The notes under the pieces were generated by a model. It had not been told where the DNA came from. It was given only the letters and a program-made list of their open reading frames with translations, and did not search any database. 64,000 bases of DNA from Variovorax sp. RA8 (GTDB taxonomy: Bacteria > Pseudomonadota > Gammaproteobacteria > Burkholderiales > Burkholderiaceae_C), in assembly GCF_901827175.1 (NCBI RefSeq), contig NZ_LR594662.1:3968001-4032000 (forward strand), given 5' to 3'. The translations under genes were made by a program, and so were the position numbers. Shown piece by piece: positions 1 to 8,398 of this stretch. Within the stretch, counting starts at the first letter, position 1. The number at the start of each line of letters is the position of its first letter.

Positions 1-825
1 CAGCGCGAAGGCACCCTGGTGCTGTGGCACCGGCAGGACGCGGCCGAGGCTGCGCGGCTGGCGCGCGTACTGGCGCGAACCGTCGAGCAGGTGCCCGAAT
101 TGCCGGCGATGCGCACGCTGGATGCGGCCGGGATCGCCGCCCTGGAACCCGCGCTGGGGCGCCGCTTCGTGCAGGGCCTGCTGCTGCCGGAAGAAGGCCA
201 GCTGGACAACCGCGAACTGCTCGCGGCCCTGCTCGCCGCGCTGGAGGCCCTGTCGAACGTCCAGCTGCATTGGCACGCGCCGCGCAGCCTGGATGATTTC
301 CGGCCCGCCGAGGGCGAGCGCGTCATCGACTGCCGGGGCCTCGGCGCCCAGCCGCAATGGAGCGCGCTGCGCGGCGTACGCGGCGAGGTGATCCGCGTGC
401 ATGCGCCCGAGGTGGCGCTGACGCGGCCCACGCGCCTGGTGCATCCGCGCTACCCGCTCTACATCGCGCCCAAGCCGAACCGGGTGTTCGTCATCGGCGC
501 CACCGAGATCGAGTCCGAGGACATGTCGCCGGCCAGCGTGCGCTCGACGCTGGAGCTGCTGAGCGCGGCCTATGCGGTGCACAGCGGCTTTGCCGAAGCG
601 CGCATCCTCGAGATCGCGACCCAGTGCCGCCCGACGCTGCCCGACAACCTGCCGGCCTTTCGCCAGCCTCGCGCACGCGTGATGCAGATCAACGGCCTCT
701 ACCGCCACGGCTTCATGATTGCGCCAGCCATGCTCGACGTTGCGCTGGAACTGCTGCGCGAAGGCGGCTCGGCGCTGGCAGAACGCTTCGCGCTGGCACC
801 CGGCCTGGAGCCCATCGCACCATGA
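1..825 (+). CDS. thiO: Glycine oxidase ThiO, C-terminal part (5' end outside window)
   Basis: The reading frame is open from the first base, so only the last 274 residues are present. The protein looks like the C-terminal half of an FAD-dependent D-amino-acid oxidase of the ThiO type, which makes the dehydroglycine imine used for the thiazole of thiamine. Supporting stretches are 'VIDCRGLGA', the substrate-side 'YPLYIAPKPN', 'VIGATEIES' and 'NGLYRHGFMIAPAM' near the end, all placed as in glycine oxidases. The stop overlaps the thiS start (ATGA at 822-825), which indicates translational coupling in a thiO-thiS-thiG-thiE operon. The N-terminal FAD-binding GxGxxG lies upstream of the window and cannot be checked. 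Confidence 0.9.
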   Translation, partial: QREGTLVLWHRQDAAEAARLARVLARTVEQVPELPAMRTLDAAGIAALEPALGRRFVQGLLLPEEGQLDNRELLAALLAALEALSNVQLHWHAPRSLDDFRPAEGERVIDCRGLGAQPQWSALRGVRGEVIRVHAPEVALTRPTRLVHPRYPLYIAPKPNRVFVIGATEIESEDMSPASVRSTLELLSAAYAVHSGFAEARILEIATQCRPTLPDNLPAFRQPRARVMQINGLYRHGFMIAPAMLDVALELLREGGSALAERFALAPGLEPIAP

Positions 826-1019
826 ACATCCTGATCAACGACAGTCCCAAGACCTTGCCCGAGGGCGCCACGCTGGCCGACGCCATCGCCCTGATCGAGG
901 CGAAGCCGCCTTTTGCCGCCGCGGTGAATCGCGAGTTCGTGCCGCGCTCGAACTACGCATCGCACGCCCTGAATCCCGACGACCGCATCGAAGTGATCCG
1001 CCCCGTGACGGGCGGCTGA
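822..1019 (+). CDS. thiS: Sulfur carrier protein ThiS
   Basis: A 65-residue ubiquitin-like sulfur carrier. It begins with a beta-grasp opening (MNILINDSPKTLPEGATL), carries the typical 'AAVNREFVPRS' segment, and ends in the obligatory Gly-Gly that is adenylated and thiocarboxylated before sulfur is passed to ThiG. Its ATG overlaps the thiO stop codon, and thiG follows 18 bp later. No thiF was seen in the window, so the adenylating enzyme must be encoded elsewhere. Length and C-terminus match the family. Confidence 0.95.
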   Translation: MNILINDSPKTLPEGATLADAIALIEAKPPFAAAVNREFVPRSNYASHALNPDDRIEVIRPVTGG

Positions 1020-1037
1020 ACCGGAGACACCCCCGCC

Positions 1038-1853
1038 ATGAACACGAACGCCGACGATCCCCTGGTGCTCTACGGCCAGGCCTTCCAGAGCCGCATGCTG
1101 CTCGGCACCGCGCGCTACCCCTCGCCCGACGTGCTCGAAGCCGCGGTACGGCGAGCCCGGCCGGCGATGCTGACCGCCTCGCTGCGCCGCCAGACCGCAA
1201 CACCCGGCAACGGCACCGATGGCAACGGCTTCTGGGAGCTGCTCCGGCGCCTGGACGTCCCGGTGCTGCCCAACACCGCCGGCTGCCACAGCGTGGAGGA
1301 GGCCATCGCCACCGCACAGATGGCGCGCGAGCTGTTCGAGACGCCCTGGATCAAGCTCGAGCTGATCGGCGACGACTACACGCTGCAGCCCGACACCCTC
1401 AACCTGGTCGACGCCGCCTCGCAGCTGGTGCGCGACGGCTTCCATGTGCTGCCCTACTGCACCGAGGACCTGGTGCTGTGCCAGCGCCTGGTGGATGTGG
1501 GCTGCCAGGCCGTGATGCCCTGGGCCGCGCCCATCGGCACCGGCCGCGGGCCGGTCAATCCCTATGCGTTGCAGGTGCTGCGCGAGCGCCTCGCGGTGCC
1601 GCTGCTGGTCGATGCCGGCCTGGGCCTGCCATCGCATGCCTGTCAGGTGATGGAGTGGGGCTACGACGGCGTGCTGCTCAACACCGCCGTCGCCCTGGCG
1701 CAAGACCCGGTCGCGATGGCCGGCGCCTTTGCCGACGCGGTGCAGGCGGGCCGCAGCGCGCGCCGGGCCGGGGCCATGGCCGCGCAGGATTCGGCACAAC
1801 CCAGCACGCCGGTGCTGGGCACGCCCTTCTGGCATCACGCCAACTCTCAATGA
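1038..1853 (+). CDS. thiG: Thiazole synthase ThiG
   Basis: A 271-residue TIM-barrel enzyme that builds the thiazole phosphate carboxylate ring from deoxyxylulose 5-phosphate, dehydroglycine and ThiS-thiocarboxylate. The conserved blocks are visible: '[12 protein letters not shown]' near the N-terminus, 'MLTASLRR', the segment 'IKLELIGDD' with the Schiff-base lysine, '[13 protein letters not shown]', and '[17 protein letters not shown]'. It sits in the thi operon between thiS and thiE, and its TGA overlaps the thiE start codon (ATGA at 1850-1853). Confidence 0.95.
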   Translation: MNTNADDPLVLYGQAFQSRMLLGTARYPSPDVLEAAVRRARPAMLTASLRRQTATPGNGTDGNGFWELLRRLDVPVLPNTAGCHSVEEAIATAQMARELFETPWIKLELIGDDYTLQPDTLNLVDAASQLVRDGFHVLPYCTEDLVLCQRLVDVGCQAVMPWAAPIGTGRGPVNPYALQVLRERLAVPLLVDAGLGLPSHACQVMEWGYDGVLLNTAVALAQDPVAMAGAFADAVQAGRSARRAGAMAAQDSAQPSTPVLGTPFWHHANSQ

Positions 1854-2782
1854 CTGCGATGAATGCCATGAACGACCAGAACGACCAGAACGACATCTCC
1901 CGCGCCATCGTCGCGGCGCATGGGGCTCGCTTCGGCGAGACGGGCGATCGCCCGGGCTCCTTCTCTTCCGACGACGCTGTGTACCGTGGTGCCAAGACCG
2001 CCTGCGCGGCATTGGGCTTCATCGAGGTCGATGCCGAATGCCTGGCCGGCGCCTGGCAGGCGCAGACCCGGCGCACCGGCGCTTTCGATGCCGGCGCCTG
2101 GCCCGAGCATCCGGCCGATTTCGGCATGCGGCCCTTTCCACCGTCGGCGCGCGAGGATGCCTTTCCGCCCTGCCCCGAGCGGCTCGGCCTCTACGCCGTG
2201 CTGCCCGATGCCGCCTGGGTCGGCCGCATGGCACGCGCGGGCGTACCGACCGTGCAATTGCGCTTCAAGTCCGTCGATGCGGAAGCGGTCAAGCGCGAAG
2301 TGCGCGCGGCCGTGGAGGCGGTGCGCGGCACCGGCGCCCTGCTCTTCATCAACGACCGCTGGCAGGCTGCCATCGAGGCCCGGGCCTACGGATTGCACCT
2401 GGGCCAGGAAGACCTGGATGCGCTGGGCCCGCAGGAACTGCAGGCGATCCGCGCCTCCGGCATCCGCCTGGGCGTCAGCACGCACGGCTACGCGGAGATG
2501 GTGCGCGCCGACGCCGTGAGCCCGAGCTACGTTGCCATGGGCGCGGTGTACCCGACCACGCTGAAGCAGATGGCCACCGCGCCGCAGGGCGTGGCGCGAC
2601 TCGCGGCCTACGCGCGCCTGATGCGCGGCTATCCGCAGGTGGGCATCGGCGGAGTCGATGCGCAGCGCCTGCCGGAGGTGCTGGCGACGGGGGTGGGCTC
2701 GGTGGCGGTTGTGCGGGCGCTCGTGGCCGAGGCAGATCCCGAGGCTGCAGCGGCCAGCCTGATGAAGGCCATGGCCGGGTGA
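1850..2782 (+). CDS. thiE: Thiamine-phosphate synthase ThiE with N-terminal extension
   Basis: Couples the pyrimidine pyrophosphate and thiazole phosphate moieties into thiamine phosphate. The ThiE barrel occupies roughly residues 110-310, with '[12 protein letters not shown]', the pyrophosphate-binding 'LLFINDRWQ', '[11 protein letters not shown]', '[10 protein letters not shown]' and '[10 protein letters not shown]'. The first ~105 residues are an extra, polar domain with no motif I can name. Ordinary ThiE proteins are about 210 residues, so this 310-residue version is long. The start ATG overlaps the thiG stop. Downstream starts inside the extension are possible, but the coupling to thiG favours 1850. 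Confidence 0.9.
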   Translation: MTAMNAMNDQNDQNDISRAIVAAHGARFGETGDRPGSFSSDDAVYRGAKTACAALGFIEVDAECLAGAWQAQTRRTGAFDAGAWPEHPADFGMRPFPPSAREDAFPPCPERLGLYAVLPDAAWVGRMARAGVPTVQLRFKSVDAEAVKREVRAAVEAVRGTGALLFINDRWQAAIEARAYGLHLGQEDLDALGPQELQAIRASGIRLGVSTHGYAEMVRADAVSPSYVAMGAVYPTTLKQMATAPQGVARLAAYARLMRGYPQVGIGGVDAQRLPEVLATGVGSVAVVRALVAEADPEAAAASLMKAMAG

Positions 2783-2843
2783 GATTTTTTCGCGCCCGCG
2801 CGCAAGGCGATGCAGCGCGGCCGGGAGCGCCCAAAAGTCACGC

Positions 2844-2849
2844 TATAAT
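2844..2849 (+). promoter_or_regulatory. -10 element of tRNA-Asn promoter
   Basis: A perfect TATAAT lies 12 bp before the first base of the mature tRNA, the spacing expected for transcription starting a few bases upstream. The -35 position (about 2821-2826) does not match consensus well. Confidence 0.6.
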
Positions 2850-2860
2850 TTGAGGCTTGT

Positions 2861-2936
2861 TCCTCGATAGCTCAGTCGGTAGAGCGCCGGACTGTTAATC
2901 CGTAGGTCCCTGGTTCGAGCCCAGGTCGAGGAGCCA
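2861..2936 (+). tRNA. tRNA-Asn (anticodon GTT)
   Basis: The cloverleaf can be folded by eye. Acceptor arms TCCTCGA (2861-2867) and TCGAGGA (2926-2932) pair fully, G2933 is the discriminator, and CCA (2934-2936) is encoded. The D-arm contains AGCTCAGTCGGTAGAGC, the anticodon loop reads CTGTTAA with GTT at 2894-2896, and the T-loop has GGTTCGAGCCC. The 3' half (2892-2936) recurs exactly at 3812-3856, so this gene served as the attachment site of an integrating element. Confidence 0.98.
2892..2936 (+). repeat. att repeat, left copy (inside tRNA-Asn)
   Basis: 45 bp identical to 3812-3856. Identity begins at the anticodon arm and ends exactly at the encoded CCA; the bases flanking the repeat differ (A2891 against C3811, C2937 against T3857). 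Confidence 0.9.
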
Positions 2937-2946
2937 CCAAAACAAG

Positions 2947-2968
2947 GGGGCCGCCAGTGTGCGGCCCC
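2947..2968 (+). terminator. Hairpin after tRNA-Asn
   Basis: GGGGCCGC (2947-2954), loop CAGTGT, GCGGCCCC (2961-2968): a perfect 8-bp GC stem 11 bp after the tRNA. There is no strong T-run, so termination efficiency is uncertain. It lies inside the inserted element, which thus supplies a new terminator to the tRNA it occupies. Confidence 0.5.
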
Positions 2969-3064
2969 TAACTATTTGGGCCGGATATTGGACCCCGCGG
3001 CAAGCACAAGGTGCCGAAGGCTGCGCCCCTGCTTCCCTGGAGTGCTAGTTGATGGCCACGCCGC

Positions 3065-3331
3065 TTAGAACTGCGTCCGGCCGGTGCCGGTCCGGTCATG
3101 AACCCAGCGCATCGCCTGCTGCTCTGCGTGCCGAATTGCCTCCGCCTCGGTGCCATAAACGATCTCTTCCGTGTCGTTCGGCAGTTGCGTCTCTTCCTCA
3201 TCCGCAGGGGTGCGTACAAGCACGACGATGGGCTCATAGCCGCCCCGCGTGGGCTCTGCGCGCAGCTCAAAGCGGAAGCCGCGGTACTCGAGTGAGTGGC
3301 CGTCGGAAATGGGGGTGCTGGGGTCTTGCAT
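3065..3331 (-). CDS. Small protein of unknown function, paralogue of the one at 13041-13277
   Basis: An 88-residue protein whose ATG at 3331 is preceded by a GAGGA ribosome-binding site; the frame stays open far upstream, but that part lacks coding character. The C-terminal half contains 'TEAEAIRHAEQQAMRW', which matches 'TEAEAVRHAEQQAIHW' in the 78-residue protein at 13041-13277. The N-terminal 'YRGFRFELRAEP' likewise parallels 'YRGYHFLCSAEK'. It is the only convincing gene of the tRNA-Asn-integrated element. No catalytic motif, signal peptide or membrane segment is visible; function unknown. Confidence 0.7.
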   Translation of the reverse strand: MQDPSTPISDGHSLEYRGFRFELRAEPTRGGYEPIVVLVRTPADEEETQLPNDTEEIVYGTEAEAIRHAEQQAMRWVHDRTGTGRTQF

Positions 3332-3811
3332 GCCTGTGTCCTCTGGAGTTCCCAAGATCGTGCGCCACGGCCGAGGCGACGGGGTGCAGGTACGCGGAGG
3401 CACCACTTGAAGGACGACGCGCCGTAGGAGCTCGCGCATGACGACGTCGAACGTCAGCACCCTGGCCAGCGCCACGGCGTGCGCCATGGCGGCTGTGCGC
3501 TTGCAGCACTGCCCGCCCCCTGACCTCCGGCCCGCCGCGGCCGTGCGCGGCGTCATGCCGTGCACCAGGTGCCAGGGCCGGCTCACCTTCACCGACGGCC
3601 GCACGACTGGCCGCTGCTCGAGCTCGGGGTGCATCCGCTGGAGCGGCAACACCGCGCGCAACGCCGCGCCGAAGGAACGCTCGTGAGCAACGGCAAGACT
3701 GCGGCCACCAGGAGCGCGGTAAATCATGAGGCATTCAAGCAAAGGGTCGAGGGCGCAACCCGATGGAAGCTCATTCCTCCATGCGGTTTGCTGTCCGATT
3801 CGACGTAGGGC
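3332..3811. other. Remainder of the att-bracketed element, no credible gene
   Basis: About 480 bp with open frames on both strands but no convincing start, ribosome site or recognisable protein. A short plus-strand frame has several cysteines (CTRC near 3560), too little to call a gene. Possibly decayed element sequence. Confidence 0.4.
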
Positions 3812-3856
3812 CTGTTAATCCGTAGGTCCCTGGTTCGAGCCCAGGTCGAGGAGCCA
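3812..3856 (+). repeat. att repeat, right copy (tRNA-Asn 3' fragment)
   Basis: 45-bp copy of the tRNA-Asn anticodon arm through CCA without a 5' half, so it is not a functional tRNA. It marks the distal end of the inserted element. Confidence 0.9.
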
Positions 3857-3875
3857 TCTACAAGCCGCACAGGCA

Positions 3876-3913
3876 AAGAAGGCCTCGCTATCGACCGGTA
3901 GCGAGGCCTTCTT
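3876..3913 (+). terminator. Rho-independent-type hairpin after the right att copy
   Basis: A 15-bp perfect stem (3876-3890 with 3899-3913, arms AAGAAGGCCTCGCTA / TAGCGAGGCCTTCTT) and an 8-nt loop, starting 20 bp after the att copy. By position relative to the tRNA 3' end it looks like the native tRNA-Asn terminator. Confidence 0.65.
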
Positions 3914-4445
3914 CTTTGGGTTCCAATATCTTGACAGCGCCTGGACCGGCTGCGCGCTCCGCGGGCGCAATCAGACTGCCTTGCTCCCTATTCGATTCCA
4001 TCATGTCCGGGCAATCACGAGCCCGTCGTGCACGTGGCCTCGCCACAGCGAGAACTGAACCGGGGCTTTTAAGCCTGGGGAGGATCGCAATTCGAGCGCT
4101 TGGCGCAGCAACAAACTCCCTCCGCCAGAGGGCGACGCGCGCCGACAAGGCCCGCAGGTCCTCTTCATGTGGGAAATAAAACACATTCTGACGAGAGCGG
4201 CTCACCCGCACTCAATAACGCTTTCCAATTAGAAATAATTAAATCCGGTTAAGCATTTTTTACCATCAAAACCACCAAAGTTCGCACAAGCGCCCGCGCG
4301 TCCCGCACCAGTTTGGCATGACAAATGTCAAACATTCTTAAATCTCCAGTCGGCATCGCCACCGCAGCAAGAATTCTCATAGCATCGGCCCTATACAAGT
4401 GTTTCTTTGGTAATAACTAATAACATTGTCGTACAACTCTAGGCC
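3914..4445. other. AT-rich regulatory region upstream of the adhesin gene
   Basis: About 530 bp without a credible gene. The last 260 bp are clearly more AT-rich than the surroundings, as often seen upstream of surface-adhesin genes. It contains a 23-bp dyad at 4311-4333. AGG just before the ATG at 4446 could serve as a weak ribosome site. I could not fix a promoter with confidence. Confidence 0.5.
4311..4333. promoter_or_regulatory. Candidate operator upstream of the adhesin
   Basis: Interrupted dyad GTTTGgCAT - 5 bp - ATGtCAAAC, with one mismatch per 9-bp arm and an inner TGACA-AA-TGTCA. It lies 112 bp before the adhesin start in an AT-rich stretch, as expected for a dimeric regulator site. 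Confidence 0.4.
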
Positions 4446-7400
4446 ATGAACAGAATCTACCTGACTGTTTGGAATGAATCGATTGGCGCTTGGATCGCTG
4501 CGTCCGAGAGCACTCGCGTCCGCGGCAAGCGGGGCGCAAGCCGCCCTGCAGCCGGCACCACCGGTGAGTTACGCGCACGCCATTCGTCGCATGGCTTGCG
4601 CGCGGCGCTCACGACCGCGCTGCTGGCGGTGGGCGGTCTCAGCTGTGCCCCGTGGGCGCAGGCACAGGCGGTGAACTGCGGTGTCTCGCCTTGGAACGCG
4701 TACAACGGCACGGCCTCATGCATGGGCCTTGGAGCCACGGCGACGGGAGACGGGGCAACGGCCCTGGGCGCCAGCGCGACCGCCAGTTTCGCCAACGCCG
4801 TGGCGATTGGGCACTCAGCGATCTCATCGGGAAATTACACGATTGCCATTGGCCTGAATGCGTCAGCATCAGGGGTTGGCGGTGCGATGGCGTTGGGCTC
4901 CGGCGCGGTTGCAAACAATATCAATTCGGTCGCGCTCGGCGTCAACGCGCAGGCCACCGCAGCTGGCGCTAGCGCGTTGGGTACCGCCGCCTGGGCGTTG
5001 GGCGGGAACTCCACCGCGGTCGGTGTAAACGCTTTGACAACTGGAAATTTCGCGTTTGCCGGAGGCTATTTGTCCGAGGCGACCGGGCTGCGCACCGTCG
5101 CGGTAGGAAACCAGGCAACGGCAACCGACGACGCAGCTACCGCCGTCGGGAACGGCGCTCGGGCGCAAGGAAACAGCTCGCTCGCGCTCGGAGCACAAGC
5201 GGTCGCCACCGGGACCAGCACAGTTTCGGTCGGCCAGGGTGCCGGTGCAGGCTCGACGATAGCCAATACCGGTTCGGTTGCAGTAGGTATTGCGGCCGGA
5301 GCGCTGGTCAGCGGCGCGCAGAACACGGCCATGGGGGGAGGCATTGCAAGCGTGATGCGGGGCGCGGGTTCGGGCGTCACCGGAACGCGCAACCTCGCCT
5401 TTGGTACAGGCGACGGCACGGTCGCCTACGACGCCACCCTGGACGCAGCGGCAGGCAGCCTGGTCAGCGGTAACGACAACATCGCCATCGGCACCAACGC
5501 GGGCATCGGCGTCGCGAGCAACGCGACGACGTCGATCGGCCTGAACGCGAATGCGAGCGTGGGCAACGCAGTCGCCATCGGTACCCAGGCAAGCGCATCC
5601 GCACTGGATGCGATCGCGCAAGGCAGCAGTGCCAACGCAGCCGGCCGGAACGCCATTGCCATCGGTTTCCAGTCGATCGCATCCCAGTTAAATTCCATCA
5701 ACCTTGGCGCGCGCACGCTTGTGGGAGCGGGCGCCACTGCGGCGGGCGCTATCGCCATCGGCACGGATGTGACGGCATCGCAGGAAAACGCCGCCGCACT
5801 TGGCGTTGCGACCAGGGCGACCGGCATCAATGCACTTGCATTGGGAATCCAGGCCAATGCGGCTGCCGACAATGCCGTCGCAATGGGCGCTAACGCCGTT
5901 GCCGACGCGGCCGAGGCGGTAGCCATTGGCACGAATGCCACCGCCACCGGTGGCCGCGCGGTTTCCATCGGCTCGGGCAACGTCGCCAGCGGCAACGGCG
6001 CAGTCGCGATCGGCGACCCGAACACCGCCACCGGCGACGGCGCGATTGCAAGCGGCCTGGACAACACCGCCACCGGCAACGGTTCCGTGGCGATGGGCAA
6101 CACCAACATGGTGGGCGGTGGCGGCCAGGGGGTGAGCGTGGCCGGCACGGCAGCACAGGGTGCGGTCGGCATCGGCTACCAGAATACGGTGGTCGGCCAA
6201 GGCAGCGTTGCGATCGGCAGCACCAGCAGCGCGCTGGCCGCGGGCGCGGTTGCGTTCGGCGACACGGCAGTGGCGAAGAACGCGCGCGACGTGGCGCTGG
6301 GCTCGGGTTCGGTGACAGACACGGCCGTACCGACGACCGGTGTCGTGATCGGCGGAAATCCGTATACCTTCTTCGGCGTCAACCCGACGAGCACGGTCAG
6401 CGTTGGCGCCCCGGGGGCCGAACGCACGATCACCAACGTGGCGGCCGGCAGGATTTCCGGCACCTCGACCGATGCCATCAACGGCTCGCAACTGTTCGCC
6501 ACGAATCAGCAGGTGACGGCGAACACCACGGCGATCACCACTCTCGGCAACACGATCGGTGACATCAACACCGGCGCGGGCATCAAGTACTTCCACGCCA
6601 GCTCCACGCTTCCCGACTCGCAGGCCTTGGGCACGAATTCGGTCGCCATCGGCCCGAACGCCGTCGCCAACAATGCAGGCGACATCGCCCTGGGCTTCGG
6701 CTCCACGACGGCGGCGGCGGTCGGCACGGCCAGTACCGTGATCGGCACCACCACCTACAACTTCGCCGGCACCACGCCCACGAGCACGGTCAGCGTCGCA
6801 GCGCCGGGGGCGGAGCGCACCGTCACGAACGTGGCCGCGGGCCGGCTCGACGCCGGCTCGACCGATGCAATCAACGGTTCTCAGCTGTTCGCCACGAACC
6901 AGCAGGTGACGGCGAACACCACGGGGATTACCAATCTCAACAACACGATCGGTGCCATCAGCGGTGGCGGAGGCATCAAGTACTTCCACGCCAATTCGAC
7001 ACTGCCCGACTCGCAGGCGCTGGGGACGGATTCGATCGCGGTCGGCCCGAATGCGGTCGCCAACGGCGTCGGCAGCATTGCGCAGGGCCTGGGCGCCAGT
7101 GCAACCGTCGAGGGTTCGGTTGCACTCGGTTCAGGCTCGGTCTCCGACCGGGTCGTTGCGGGGAGCACCGGCGACATTCCCGCGGGGAGCACGCTGATCC
7201 CGTACAACACGACCGACCGGACGCTGCTGGGCGCCGTCTCCATCGGGAGTGCGACGAGCTTCCGACAGATCACCAACGTGGCCGACGGCACCCAGGCGCA
7301 GGATGCAGTGACGCTGCGCCAGCTCAGCGGTGCGCTGCAATCCTTCGCCGTCACGCCGATCCAGTACTTCCACGCCAATTCGACCGCGATGGACTCGCTG

Positions 7401-8345
7401 GCCATCGGCGCCGAATCGGTGGCGGTCGGTCCTCGCACGGTGGTCAACGGCGACAGCGGGGTGGGCATCGGCAACGGCGCGGTGGTGCAGCAGACCGCGC
7501 CGGGCGGCGTCGCCATCGGCCAGGGAGCGACCTCGCACCGGGCGGACTCCCTCGCGCTCGGCACGCAGTCTTCTGCGGCAGCGGTACAAGGCGTGGCAAT
7601 CGGCGCGGGCACCAGCGTGACCCAGGCCGGCGGCGTGGCATTGGGTGCAGGCTCGGTCGCCGCCACGGCGGCCGGTGCGGCCGGCTACGTGCCCACGGGT
7701 GCCTCGACCTCGCAGATCGCGGCCGTCCAAGCCACCACCAGCACGCTGTCGGCGGTGTCGGTGGGAGACGCGTCCAATGGCCAGTTCCGCCAGATCAACG
7801 GAGTGGCAGCGGGTTCGCTGGACAGCGACGCGGTCAACGTATCGCAATTGAAGGCCGTGCAGAACACGGTGGCCAGCATCGACCAGTCCGCAGTGAAGTA
7901 CGAGACCAACGCAGACGGTTCGACCAACTACAACAGCGTGAGCTTAGGCGGCACGAGCACGAACGCCCCGGTGAGTCTCCACAACGTCGCCGATGGCGTA
8001 GCAGGCAACGACGCAGTCAACGTGAATCAGCTGAATGCCGGCATTGCAGCGGCCAATCAGTACACCGATGCCAGGCTCGGCCAGGTCCAGACCAATGTCG
8101 AGAGAGTGAGCAAGGAAGCCAATGCCGCCGCGGCAGGCGCAATGGCAATGGCCAACCTGCCGCAGGCCGCCATCCCCGGAAAGAGCATGGTGTCCGCAGG
8201 TATAGCGGGCTTCGATGGACAAGCCGCGCTGGCGCTCGGCGTGTCGAAGCTCGCGGACAACGGCCGATGGGTCGTCAAGTTCAGCGGCACGGCCAACTCG
8301 CGAGGCAAGGTCGGCGTCGCCGCCGGCATGGGCTTCCATTGGTAA
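4446..8345 (+). CDS. Trimeric autotransporter adhesin, YadA/Hia type
   Basis: A 1299-residue surface adhesin (type Vc secretion). The first ~25 residues (MNRIYLTVWNESIGAW) are an extended signal-peptide region (ESPR). A hydrophobic core and a signal-peptidase site follow near residue 73 (PWAQA-Q). Residues ~80-620 are YadA-head repeats of the 'xVAIGxxAxAxG' kind. Stalk/neck modules follow, with 'STDAINGSQLFATNQQV' occurring twice and 'DAVNVSQLKAV' and 'DAVNVNQLNAGI' later on. The last ~75 residues form the four-strand outer-membrane anchor and end in the terminal aromatic 'GMGFHW'. A likely assembly lipoprotein is encoded 53 bp downstream. The gene is much longer than YadA (~420 residues) because of added repeats. 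Confidence 0.95.
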   Translation: MNRIYLTVWNESIGAWIAASESTRVRGKRGASRPAAGTTGELRARHSSHGLRAALTTALLAVGGLSCAPWAQAQAVNCGVSPWNAYNGTASCMGLGATATGDGATALGASATASFANAVAIGHSAISSGNYTIAIGLNASASGVGGAMALGSGAVANNINSVALGVNAQATAAGASALGTAAWALGGNSTAVGVNALTTGNFAFAGGYLSEATGLRTVAVGNQATATDDAATAVGNGARAQGNSSLALGAQAVATGTSTVSVGQGAGAGSTIANTGSVAVGIAAGALVSGAQNTAMGGGIASVMRGAGSGVTGTRNLAFGTGDGTVAYDATLDAAAGSLVSGNDNIAIGTNAGIGVASNATTSIGLNANASVGNAVAIGTQASASALDAIAQGSSANAAGRNAIAIGFQSIASQLNSINLGARTLVGAGATAAGAIAIGTDVTASQENAAALGVATRATGINALALGIQANAAADNAVAMGANAVADAAEAVAIGTNATATGGRAVSIGSGNVASGNGAVAIGDPNTATGDGAIASGLDNTATGNGSVAMGNTNMVGGGGQGVSVAGTAAQGAVGIGYQNTVVGQGSVAIGSTSSALAAGAVAFGDTAVAKNARDVALGSGSVTDTAVPTTGVVIGGNPYTFFGVNPTSTVSVGAPGAERTITNVAAGRISGTSTDAINGSQLFATNQQVTANTTAITTLGNTIGDINTGAGIKYFHASSTLPDSQALGTNSVAIGPNAVANNAGDIALGFGSTTAAAVGTASTVIGTTTYNFAGTTPTSTVSVAAPGAERTVTNVAAGRLDAGSTDAINGSQLFATNQQVTANTTGITNLNNTIGAISGGGGIKYFHANSTLPDSQALGTDSIAVGPNAVANGVGSIAQGLGASATVEGSVALGSGSVSDRVVAGSTGDIPAGSTLIPYNTTDRTLLGAVSIGSATSFRQITNVADGTQAQDAVTLRQLSGALQSFAVTPIQYFHANSTAMDSLAIGAESVAVGPRTVVNGDSGVGIGNGAVVQQTAPGGVAIGQGATSHRADSLALGTQSSAAAVQGVAIGAGTSVTQAGGVALGAGSVAATAAGAAGYVPTGASTSQIAAVQATTSTLSAVSVGDASNGQFRQINGVAAGSLDSDAVNVSQLKAVQNTVASIDQSAVKYETNADGSTNYNSVSLGGTSTNAPVSLHNVADGVAGNDAVNVNQLNAGIAAANQYTDARLGQVQTNVERVSKEANAAAAGAMAMANLPQAAIPGKSMVSAGIAGFDGQAALALGVSKLADNGRWVVKFSGTANSRGKVGVAAGMGFHW
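6388..7070 (+). repeat. Internal direct duplication in the adhesin stalk
   Basis: Segments beginning at 6388 and 6781 are near-identical at 393-bp (131-codon) spacing. Each encodes a 'TSTVSV.APGAERT' lead-in, a 'STDAINGSQLFATNQQV' neck, a 'GIKYFHA' element and 'STLPDSQALGT'. A third, more diverged copy follows around 7240-7440. This points to growth of the adhesin by in-frame duplication. Confidence 0.8.
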
Positions 8346-8398
8346 GCCACCTGATCGCAACCGATCGCGACGATCGCAACCAGTTTTCAAGGCTACTC

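Larger units (their letters stand above)
2892..3856. mobile_element. Small integrated element at tRNA-Asn, bracketed by a 45-bp att duplication
   Basis: An exact 45-bp copy of the tRNA 3' half lies 920 bp downstream. This is the usual mark of site-specific integration by a tyrosine recombinase, with the incoming element restoring the tRNA. The interval holds one credible small gene (3065-3331, minus) and no integrase, so it is either a non-autonomous cassette or what remains after an internal deletion. The hairpin at 3876-3913 beyond the second copy is probably the tRNA's original terminator, now displaced. Confidence 0.75.

Noticed and set aside
1..1040. TPP riboswitch for the thi operon
   Set aside because: No riboswitch core seen; the operon's 5' end is outside the window.
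3438..3686. Short plus-strand frame with several cysteines inside the tRNA-Asn element
   Set aside because: No ribosome site or consistent zinc-finger spacing; composition not convincing.
3812..3856. Second tRNA-Asn gene
   Set aside because: Only the 3' half is present; no 5' acceptor strand or D-arm, so it is an attachment-site copy.
6388..7070. CRISPR-like or tandem DNA repeat array
   Set aside because: The repetition is protein-coding adhesin modules in frame, with no spacers of constant length.
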